Both the position numbers and the translations under genes were made by a program. The notes under the pieces were generated by a model. It was not told the origin of the DNA. It made no database searches and saw only the letters and a program-made list of their open reading frames with translations. From an uncultured Thermomicrobiales bacterium (GTDB taxonomy: Bacteria; Chloroflexota; Chloroflexia; Thermomicrobiales; UBA6265), in NCBI GenBank assembly GCA_902806355.1, contig CADCWI010000058.1, forward strand, positions 1 to 5,810: DNA of 5,810 nucleotides, read 5' to 3'. Of the stretch, positions 1 through 5,059 are shown in pieces; the stretch's first letter is position 1; each line of letters begins with the position of its first letter.

Positions 1-589
1 ACAGAGCGATCGACCTCCAGGACTAACTGAAATCCGTCCTGAGCCGCACTGCAGCGGGATGCACTGCACATATCTTCAGTCGTCCCAAGCGAAACCCCAG
101 GTAGCTGCACCGGAGCGCAGTCGGATGGGCTTTGGTGGCCAATTCGCTGATCGACGAGTTCCCCTTGGCTACCTTGCTGCCGATTACGGGGACCGGTAAT
201 CGGCCCCGAAAGTGCCTCCCCTCTAGGTTGTCTCGGTCGACATGCCAGAGAGTCATGTGGCGTGACACCTGTTCGGCGGTCCAACGGCGTCATGCCGTGA
301 GATCCATCGCCTTTCCTCAGTGCGACGCCCAATCCTCATCGTCACCCGGGCGATGGGGTACACCGTGTGATTCCGGCAGGATCAGCTGTGAAGGCTCCCT
401 GGAAGGCGATTCACGCAGGAACACGATACCTGCCGAAATAATCTGACACCGTCGGATGCGCCTCGTGCGATGCAGTTGCTGGATGCATCACTGTCGATCG
501 CGGAGTGATCGAGCGGCCACGGTGCGATGCGGCCCATCGTTGCGCACTGCTGTGACGACTACGGCGAGCGACGAACCTCTTGTGGTCCG
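1..589. other. Stretch without a convincing gene
   Basis: No reading frame here looks like a real protein. A frame of 81 codons on the minus strand (23-268) and one of 104 codons on the plus strand (132-446) overlap each other, lack a good Shine-Dalgarno site and have composition unlike the neighbouring genes: the plus one is rich in Arg, Ser and Cys, as is common for out-of-frame GC-rich DNA. Short inverted repeats occur at 179-204, 415-433 (5-bp arms) and 487-509 (6-bp arms, ATCACT/AGTGAT). The octamer GCACTGCA occurs twice, at 46 and 61. No tRNA, RNase P, SRP or tmRNA signature was seen. It may be plain intergenic DNA or an eroded gene; the sequence alone does not decide. Confidence 0.5.
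179..204. repeat. 9-bp perfect inverted repeat (hairpin)
   Basis: GCCGATTAC (179-187) and GTAATCGGC (196-204) are exact reverse complements around an 8-base loop. No run of T follows on either strand, so it is not a standard intrinsic terminator. It could be a protein binding site or a structured RNA element. Its role is unknown. Confidence 0.45.
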
Positions 590-736
590 CTAACGCAGCA
601 GCAGATACGCGGACAGTCCACCGCCGACGATGACGACGAACGCGATCGGGAGTGCGATTCCCAGGAACGATTCCCTGGCGAATCCCAAGTTATAGATTCC
701 GGTGATTTCCTTGATCCGCTCGATCAGCTTGCTCAC
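590..736 (-). CDS. Small single-pass membrane protein, 48 residues, unknown function
   Basis: A GTG-initiated frame encodes 48 residues beginning MSKLIERIKEITGIYNLGFA. The first 22 residues are charged and probably amphipathic (K3, E6, R7, K9, E10, R21, E22). Residues 24-47 form one hydrophobic segment (FLGIALPIAFVVIVGGG then LSAYLLL) ending in a lone Arg48, so one transmembrane helix is expected. The start is supported by GGAGG at 747-751, ten bases upstream of GTG. The frame lies 126 bases downstream of lysS on the same strand and is preceded by a possible promoter at 840-866. Codon third positions are GC-rich, as in lysS. I do not recognise the family. It resembles many uncharacterised small membrane proteins, and could be a regulator or subunit of a membrane complex, but nothing here shows which. 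It is easily missed because of its length and GTG start. Confidence 0.68.
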   Translation of the reverse strand: MSKLIERIKEITGIYNLGFARESFLGIALPIAFVVIVGGGLSAYLLLR

Positions 737-839
737 GTTTCGTAATCCTCCGCCATGTGGTGACTGGATCCAAGCCGACTCGGCATTCTCAAGGCCGAGC
801 GGCGTTCGCCTCGTTGGGTCGATGCCCCATGTGATCTCA

Positions 840-866
840 AGTGTACCGAACGCGGTGCCGGGTCAA
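840..866 (-). promoter_or_regulatory. Possible promoter for the small membrane protein gene
   Basis: On the minus strand TTGACC (861-866) is followed after 15 bases by TACACT (840-845). Each box is close to the sigma-70 consensus, but the spacing is two bases short of the usual 17. The -35 box covers the lysS stop codon (863-865). Transcription would start near 833, giving a leader of about 95 bases before the GTG at 736. A 6-bp inverted repeat, CTCGGC (779-784) with GCCGAG (794-799), lies in that leader. Confidence 0.35.
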
Positions 867-2392
867 TCCTCGTCTGAATCCCCCACACGGGCGGGAGTGC
901 TCGACAGCTTGCGCATCGCCGGAAACAGGATCACGTCGCGCAGTGTCGGCTGGTCAGCCAGCAACAAGATCAGGCGGTCGATGCCGATCCCGACGCCACC
1001 GGTTGGCGGCATCCCGTACATCAGCGCGGTGACGAAGTCCTCGTCGATCGGCATAGCCTCGTCGTCGCCGGCCGCATGGTCACGCTGCTGGTCCTGAAAG
1101 CGCGCCAGTTGATCCAGCGGGTCGTTGAGCTCGGTAAAGGCATTGGCCAACTCCACATCGCCGCCAACGACGACCTGAAAGCGCTCGACATGGGTCGGAT
1201 CGTCCGGCTTCCGCTTGGCGAGTGGGGAAAGCTCGACCGGGTAGTCCGTGAGGAAGATCGGTTGAATCTGGAACGGACGAACGAACTGCTTGAGCAGCTC
1301 GTCGACGATCTTCGGCCAGACCGTTCCTTCCTCGATGTCTGCCCCAGCAGCCCGGGCGACACGGAGCAGGTCGTCGGCATTGGGGTGATCGACATAATCG
1401 ATACCGGAGCGTTCGCGGATCGCGTCGCGGAGCGTCTTGCGTGGCCACGGAGGGGTGACATCGATCTCTTCGCCTCGGAAGCTGAAGACGGTCTTGCCAT
1501 GGACGGCGACTGTGGCTTGGAGGATCAATGCCTCGACCGTCTCCATCATCTTTTCGTAATCACCATAGGCTTCATAGAATTCGAGCATCGTGAACTCTGG
1601 CGAATGATTGCGGTCGATGCCCTCGTTCCGGAAGTCCTTCCCGATCTCGTAGACCCGCTCGTACCCGCCAACCAGAAGTCGCTTCAAGTAGAGCTCATCG
1701 GCGATCCGGAGGTAGAACGTCTGGCCCAACGCGTTGTGGAACGTCGTGAACGGCCGGGCCGCGGCACCGCCATAGAGAGGTTGGAGGACAGGCGTTTCGA
1801 CCTCGAGATAGTCCCGATCGTCCAGGAACCGCCGCATCGCCGACACCATTCGGGAGCGCATCTCGAACACCGACCGGACCGGAGCATTGGCGATCAGGTC
1901 GACGTAGCGCTGGCGATAGCGAATCTCTGCATCCTGCAGGCCGTGCCATTTCTCGGGCGGTGCGCTGAGTGCCTTGGCCTGCATCGTCAGGGACTCGACA
2001 CGCAACGACACTTCGCCAGTCCGGGTCCGGAACAGGACTCCACTCGCGCCGACGAAATCCCCGAGATCGTACAGCTTCAGGATGTCGGCGTAGTTTTCGT
2101 CGCCAACAAGGTCCTTGCGGACATAGAGCTGAAGTTGTCCGTGCCCATCACGGATGTGGGCAAACACGGTCTTGCCCATATGGCGGAAGCCAACGAGCCG
2201 GCCGGTGACCCGGATCACGTCCGGTGTATGGCCGCCCACGAGCGATCCCGCAGATTCTTGCGTCTCAAACAGGGACAGGGCCTGCTGGGAGGTGTGCGTA
2301 CGCTGGCTGCGGGTGGGGTACGGATCAATGCCACGCTCGCGGAAGATATCGGCCTTCTGGCGACGGACCTCCTGCAGTTCACTGAGCTCCAT
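863..2392 (-). CDS. lysS: Lysine--tRNA ligase, class II
   Basis: This cytoplasmic enzyme charges tRNA-Lys with L-lysine, using ATP through a lysyl-adenylate intermediate. The product has 509 residues, usual for bacterial LysS. The N-terminal OB-fold anticodon-binding domain covers about residues 58-140 (RVTGRLVGFRHMGKTVFAHI). The class II catalytic domain follows: motif 1 around 180-205, where EVETPVLQ precedes the YGGAAARPF segment; motif 2 around 254-271 (FRNEGIDRNHSPEFTMLE); ELANAFTELNDP at 414-425; and motif 3 around 465-480 (GGVGIGIDRL), with the conserved motif-3 Arg473. All signature segments are present and the frame is intact. The ATG at 2392 has GGAG at 2398-2401, five bases upstream. 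The C-terminal tail (GDSDED) is acidic and beyond the core fold. The gene lies 156 bases downstream of greA on the same strand, separated by a strong hairpin, so it may be read from the greA promoter, from a local one, or both. Confidence 0.97.
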   Translation of the reverse strand: MELSELQEVRRQKADIFRERGIDPYPTRSQRTHTSQQALSLFETQESAGSLVGGHTPDVIRVTGRLVGFRHMGKTVFAHIRDGHGQLQLYVRKDLVGDENYADILKLYDLGDFVGASGVLFRTRTGEVSLRVESLTMQAKALSAPPEKWHGLQDAEIRYRQRYVDLIANAPVRSVFEMRSRMVSAMRRFLDDRDYLEVETPVLQPLYGGAAARPFTTFHNALGQTFYLRIADELYLKRLLVGGYERVYEIGKDFRNEGIDRNHSPEFTMLEFYEAYGDYEKMMETVEALILQATVAVHGKTVFSFRGEEIDVTPPWPRKTLRDAIRERSGIDYVDHPNADDLLRVARAAGADIEEGTVWPKIVDELLKQFVRPFQIQPIFLTDYPVELSPLAKRKPDDPTHVERFQVVVGGDVELANAFTELNDPLDQLARFQDQQRDHAAGDDEAMPIDEDFVTALMYGMPPTGGVGIGIDRLILLLADQPTLRDVILFPAMRKLSSTPARVGDSDED

Positions 2393-2474
2393 GCTTACTC
2401 CGGGGTGGTCGATAGGGGTGGCGCAGCCGGCGGGCGCCGGTTGGCGAACTCGGATTCGGCGGTTGGGCCGTCAG

Positions 2475-2480
2475 AGTGTA
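2475..2480 (-). promoter_or_regulatory. Candidate -10 box upstream of lysS
   Basis: TACACT on the minus strand, within CATACACT, lies after the greA-lysS hairpin and about 83 bases before the lysS start. The same hexamer serves as -10 at 3652 and possibly at 840. No good -35 box exists at 16-18 bases upstream, since that region is the arm of the hairpin, so this is weak evidence for an internal lysS promoter. Confidence 0.22.
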
Positions 2481-2491
2481 TGGAGAGGTGT

Positions 2492-2529
2492 GGCATCGAC
2501 GAAGCGAGCTACCCCGCCTCGTCGATGCC
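2492..2529 (-). terminator. Intercistronic hairpin between greA and lysS (terminator-like, no U-tract)
   Basis: The arms 2492-2502 (GGCATCGACGA) and 2519-2529 (TCGTCGATGCC) are exact reverse complements. In minus-strand RNA the stem continues through a G-U pair and three more pairs to 15 bp, with an 8-base loop (2507-2514). It starts about 19 bases after the greA stop. The bases after it (ACACCTCTCC) contain no U run, so it may be a Rho-assisted or partial terminator, an RNA processing site, or a 3'-end stabiliser for greA mRNA. Confidence 0.55.
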
Positions 2530-2548
2530 GGGAGGTGCGTGGAAAAGT

Positions 2549-3019
2549 TCAGGAGACGCTGACGATCTGGTATGAGATCTCGCCGCCCGGTGTCGTGACC
2601 GTGAATGACTCGTTGGCCCTGCGGTCCATCAACGCCTCACCGACGGGCGAGTCAGTTGATATGCGCCCGTCCAGGGTGCTCGCCTCTTCCGGTTCAACCA
2701 GAATCCATGTCTCCTCGACACCATCGTCTCCTTTGACGGTGACGTGCGATCCCAGACCGACGATCCCGTCCGGGGAACCTTCGGGAATGATCTCGGCTCC
2801 ATCGAGAGTCTGCTCGAGCTCGCGGATCCTCGCCTCTGTGTTTATGAGGTCTTCCTTGGTTCCCTCGTACTCCGGATTGTCATCTACGTCGCCGTTAGCC
2901 GTCGCTCCCTGGATTCGATCCATGAGGGCGGGGAGTTTTTCCTCACGCAACTCGCGAAGTTCCTCCACCAGGCGTGTCTGACCGTCAGCGGTGAGGTGAA
3001 TGTGTCGATTGGTTGACAT
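2549..3019 (-). CDS. greA: Transcription elongation factor GreA
   Basis: GreA enters the secondary channel of RNA polymerase and stimulates cleavage of backtracked RNA, rescuing stalled complexes. The 156-residue product has the family's two-part form. Residues about 8-75 are a charged, heptad-rich coiled coil with the tip segment GDVDDNPEY at 43-51. D44 and D47 occupy the places of E. coli GreA D41 and E44, which hold the catalytic magnesium; D for E at the second place is conservative. Residues about 80-156 form the FKBP-like domain (GSHVTVKG, ISTDSPVGEAL, TTPGGEISYQIVSV). The ATG at 3019 is chosen because AAAGGA (3029-3034) lies nine bases upstream and the protein then has the usual length. 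The frame stays open upstream to a GTG at 3217, but those 66 residues are Pro/Arg-rich and not GreA-like. The gene has a strong promoter at 3248-3277 and a long structured leader. Confidence 0.95.
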   Translation of the reverse strand: MSTNRHIHLTADGQTRLVEELRELREEKLPALMDRIQGATANGDVDDNPEYEGTKEDLINTEARIRELEQTLDGAEIIPEGSPDGIVGLGSHVTVKGDDGVEETWILVEPEEASTLDGRISTDSPVGEALMDRRANESFTVTTPGGEISYQIVSVS

Positions 3020-3205
3020 GACCAAAGGTCCTTTCCCGAAGGCTGGCGGCGGGTACCTGACAGGTGCCTTGAACACTGGCACTGGCACTGTTGAGCGCGC
3101 GGTCCTGACTGGCTGTACCGGAACGAGATTGGCACTCGAACGAGGTTCACCACCATCAGCGCATGGAGCACGCCGCCCTTTCGATCTCCGAGGGATATAG
3201 CGAAA

Positions 3206-3241
3206 GCCGGAGGGCACCCCCTCCGGCCGTTCAGCAGAACG
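3206..3241 (-). promoter_or_regulatory. Two adjacent hairpins at the 5' end of the greA leader
   Basis: From the predicted transcription start near 3241, the minus-strand RNA first forms CGTTC/GAACG (3237-3241 with 3228-3232, 4-base loop). It then immediately forms a 9-bp perfect GC-rich stem (3219-3227 with 3206-3214, 4-base loop 3215-3218). The second stem is followed by UUUCGCUAUAU in RNA, a short U run. It could act as a promoter-proximal attenuator or as a 5'-end stabiliser. The leader then runs about 190 further bases to greA, including three linked copies of a CAGTGC-type repeat at 3075-3091. Confidence 0.5.
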
Positions 3242-3247
3242 ACCTGA

Positions 3248-3277
3248 AGTATAGGCCCCATCGGAAAGGCCTGTAAA
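3248..3277 (-). promoter_or_regulatory. greA promoter, sigma-70 type
   Basis: On the minus strand TTTACA (3272-3277) and TATACT (3248-3253) are separated by 18 bases. Each box matches five of six consensus positions. Transcription would start near 3241, giving a leader of about 220 bases before the greA ATG. Confidence 0.68.
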
Positions 3278-3628
3278 CCGACGCTTCCTATCGCCACTGA
3301 ACGTGGGTAGCGGTCACATGCACGATGACCGGCGTGCCGGAATCCGGATTCGTGCCCGATCTCCTCGATGTTGACCTGTGCGATTTCGGTCAACACTCAC
3401 GGGTTCTCTGAGATCAACATGAGGTAAGGTCACGGGCCTCTAATCTAATCTTGATGACGTGGCCGACACCCGGATCTGGTTTCATGCCAGGAGAATATCC
3501 ATCCTTTCCGACGATCTTACAAAGCGGATGTCGGTGACGACAAGTCACACATGAGATTAATGCACCCTTTTCTATGACGGATAGTCAATATATTGCCCGT
3601 GCCTCGATAATCAGTCATTCAACGTAGC
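3278..3628. other. Divergent intergenic region, no gene seen
   Basis: This stretch lies between the greA promoter and the plus-strand promoter at 3629. It becomes AT-richer than the genes from about 3420 onward. No frame in it looks coding; the minus-strand frame reaching 3396 contains the greA promoter and both leader hairpins. It holds a 7-bp dyad at 3370-3394 (GTTGACC, 11 bases, GGTCAAC). A small hairpin follows at 3529-3542 (TGTCG/CGACA with a GTGA, GNRA-type loop), overlapping GTGAC/GTCAC (3534-3548). These could be regulator binding sites; none matches a motif I can name. Confidence 0.5.
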
Positions 3629-3657
3629 TTTACAAACGAATGTGTGATTCGTACACT
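3629..3657 (+). promoter_or_regulatory. Promoter of the first L,D-transpeptidase gene
   Basis: TTTACA (3629-3634) and TACACT (3652-3657) are separated by exactly 17 bases, matching five and four of six sigma-70 positions. Start would be near 3664, giving a leader of about 185 bases before the ATG at 3849. The -35 hexamer is the same as that of the divergent greA promoter. Confidence 0.65.
3636..3652 (+). promoter_or_regulatory. 17-bp dyad in the promoter spacer, candidate operator
   Basis: ACGAAT (3636-3641) and ATTCGT (3647-3652) are exact reverse complements around GTGTG. The dyad fills the space between the -35 and -10 boxes and shares its last base with the -10 box. A dimeric protein bound here would block RNA polymerase, or would activate by twisting the spacer as MerR-type regulators do. 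GTACAC is also repeated at 3651 and 3664, 13 bases apart. No regulator gene is in the window. Confidence 0.45.
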
Positions 3658-3783
3658 GCGACCGTACACACCATGCAATATGGCGTGACTCTAGATCAGG
3701 TGTTGCCCCGCGCACCAGAACCCGTGCCCGTTCGGTAGCACCCCTGTTCGGTCAAAGGGCTTTGCATGCCTGTTCATCGAGTG

Positions 3784-3842
3784 TCCTGGTGACGATGCGA
3801 GATGGATAGCGCCGCAGGGCCGTCCCGCTGCACACCAGGAGG
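3784..3842 (+). promoter_or_regulatory. Leader structure that can hide the Shine-Dalgarno site
   Basis: TCCTGGTG (3784-3791) is the exact complement of CACCAGGA (3833-3840), which includes the first four bases of the ribosome binding site AGGAGG (3837-3842). Inside the 41-base gap a second stem can form: GCAGGG (3814-3819) with 3825-3831, with one bulged G. Upstream, CACCAG (3713-3718) repeats the right arm and could pair with the same CTGGTG (3786-3791), freeing the ribosome site. This is the layout of a translational riboswitch or protein-responsive leader. I see no match to a known riboswitch class, including the c-di-AMP type. Confidence 0.5.
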
Positions 3843-3848
3843 GGAATC

Positions 3849-4877
3849 ATGGTGAATGCACCCGTATCGTTCGAAAGCCTGGCCGATGCCTCGTTCGGTG
3901 CCCGTTCCGGCGTTTACCGGGATCGCATCAGACGACTGGTAACAGCTGCGCTCCTGTCGGTAGTCCTGATCGCGGGTCTTGGCATCGCCCATCCCGTACC
4001 GGCGTCAGCTGGACAGGCTGGAACCATCAACGCCGATGGCGTTTCGTTGCTCGCGGGCCTGGATGACCGTTCGGTCATTGGAACCATGAACGCCGGTGAA
4101 CGCGTGGACATCTTCTGGGGACCGGAGGGCGGGCTCTATCAGGTCCGGTATTACGGCACGGTCGGATGGGTCTGGGCCGACTTCCTGTCCCCGGATGGGG
4201 GAGGGTCGTCCAGCGGGGGAGGCGGTCAGGGTGGCGCCACAGCCGCGTTGCCGTCTTCCGGTAGCGCCGCGTGGGTGAATACGGGCTCTCTCAACGTCCG
4301 CGCCGATGCGTCGAGTTCCGCCGCGGTCTGGGACTCGTTCGACGACGGGACGCAGGTCGATGTAGTTGGGGAAGGCGTCAACGGGTTCGTGCCGATCAGC
4401 TACTACGGCTCGACGGCATGGGTGGCGGCCGAGTTCCTGACTTCGGAAGGGCCTGGCAGCGCACCGGCCGCCGCACCTGCAGCTGCGCCCAAGGCAGAGC
4501 GCTGGATCGATGTCAACCGTACGACCGGCCTCGTGACGCTGTTCGAAGGCGACGCGGCGGTCGCGCAGTATTGGGGCTCGTTAGGATACGACCGCTCCGA
4601 CGGTGGTTTCTATTCCACGGCTACCGGCAGCTTCCGCGTCTATCGCGTGCATCAACCACTTCACTACACCGACTATGCCGATGCCTACATAACCGACTGG
4701 GTAGGATTCGATCCGGATCGCTTCAACGGCTTCCATTCCTGGACGAGAGATGCCAAGGGCAATGTGCTGCCCAACGGCGCCGGACTGACGGCCGGGTGTG
4801 TCGGCCTCGAGCCCTCGGCGGCCCGGGCGGTCTATAACTTCTCGTACGTTGGCATGCGTGTGGAAGTCCACAACTGA
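3849..4877 (+). CDS. Secreted L,D-transpeptidase-like protein with two SH3-like domains
   Basis: This is probably an extracellular wall enzyme that forms or exchanges peptide cross-links by a cysteine mechanism. The 342 residues begin with a signal peptide: basic RDRIRR at 24-29, hydrophobic core 30-47, and likely cleavage after ASA at 52-54. A divergent SH3-like domain (about 58-116) and a typical one (about 140-200, with LNVRADAS and AWVAAEFL) follow, joined by a Gly/Ser linker (117-132). An Ala/Pro linker (202-214) leads to a YkuD domain (about 217-342). Cys317 in TAGCVGL is the expected nucleophile, and His296-Ser297 in GFHSW matches the His-Ser pair of the known triad. The usual SHGC is TAGC here (His to Ala), and the residue two after Cys is Gly. 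The ATG has AGGAGG six bases upstream. The next gene is a paralogue. The acyl donor and substrate are not shown by sequence. Confidence 0.85.
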   Translation: MVNAPVSFESLADASFGARSGVYRDRIRRLVTAALLSVVLIAGLGIAHPVPASAGQAGTINADGVSLLAGLDDRSVIGTMNAGERVDIFWGPEGGLYQVRYYGTVGWVWADFLSPDGGGSSSGGGGQGGATAALPSSGSAAWVNTGSLNVRADASSSAAVWDSFDDGTQVDVVGEGVNGFVPISYYGSTAWVAAEFLTSEGPGSAPAAAPAAAPKAERWIDVNRTTGLVTLFEGDAAVAQYWGSLGYDRSDGGFYSTATGSFRVYRVHQPLHYTDYADAYITDWVGFDPDRFNGFHSWTRDAKGNVLPNGAGLTAGCVGLEPSAARAVYNFSYVGMRVEVHN

Positions 4878-4896
4878 CCGTCGCCTGACTGGATTC

Positions 4897-4938
4897 CGGC
4901 GGGTGCTCCGTGCGCGATCGCGCACGGAGCACCCGCCG
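4897..4938. terminator. 42-bp perfect palindrome after the first transpeptidase gene
   Basis: Two 21-base arms meet without mismatch at the centre between 4917 and 4918 (core GCGATCGC). The palindrome begins 20 bases after the stop codon. As RNA it would give a stem of about 19 bp with a tight loop, very GC-rich. No T run follows on either strand, so it may be a U-less terminator or an mRNA 3'-end stabiliser. At the DNA level it could be a cruciform or dimer binding site. It separates the two paralogous genes, which suggests they are separate transcripts. Confidence 0.6.
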
Positions 4939-4996
4939 CTGCAACCGTTCGAGTCGTCGCACGTTATCGTAAAGGGGAGGCGGAACTCGGGATTCC

Positions 4997-5059
4997 ATGA
5001 GGCGCCGCCCTTTGCATCGAGCCGGTGCTCATGCGGTAGCGCATCTTTCCTCTGCATGA
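4997..5059 (+). CDS. Possible 20-residue upstream peptide overlapping the next start
   Basis: An ATG frame of 20 codons, rich in Arg, His and Ala (MRRRPLHRAGAH...), ends at a TGA that overlaps the next gene's ATG in the sequence ATGA (5056-5059). Such overlaps often couple translation. Ribosome binding evidence is weak: GGGGAGG (4974-4980) is 16 bases away, and a poorer purine stretch is nearer. A frame this short can occur by chance, so this is only a candidate leader peptide. Confidence 0.25.
   Translation: MRRRPLHRAGAHAVAHLSSA

Noticed and set aside
23..446. Overlapping opposite-strand frames of 81 and 104 codons
   Set aside because: There is no ribosome site, domain or coding-like composition, and both cannot easily be real. 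One could be a decayed gene, but the sequence gives no support.
1076..2575. A 499-codon plus-strand open frame opposite lysS
   Set aside because: It lies antisense to a fully convincing lysyl-tRNA synthetase and runs into greA. Long antisense frames are common opposite GC-rich genes, and its sequence has no recognisable domain.
3075..3091. Triple CACTGG repeat in the greA leader as a regulatory array
   Set aside because: Three short units over 17 bases are within what chance slippage gives, and no wider array is present.
3020..3217. N-terminal extension of GreA to a GTG at 3217
   Set aside because: The frame is open and lies within the predicted transcript, but the 66 residues are Pro/Arg-rich and unlike GreA. 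The GTG sits in a hairpin loop region, and the ATG at 3019 has a good ribosome site and gives the normal family length.
2884..3396. 170-codon minus-strand frame overlapping the greA start
   Set aside because: It spans the greA promoter and leader hairpins in another frame and shows no domain; a chance frame.
3664..3848. c-di-AMP (ydaO-type) riboswitch before the wall enzyme gene
   Set aside because: This class often precedes wall hydrolase genes, but I could not find its conserved sequence blocks in this leader.
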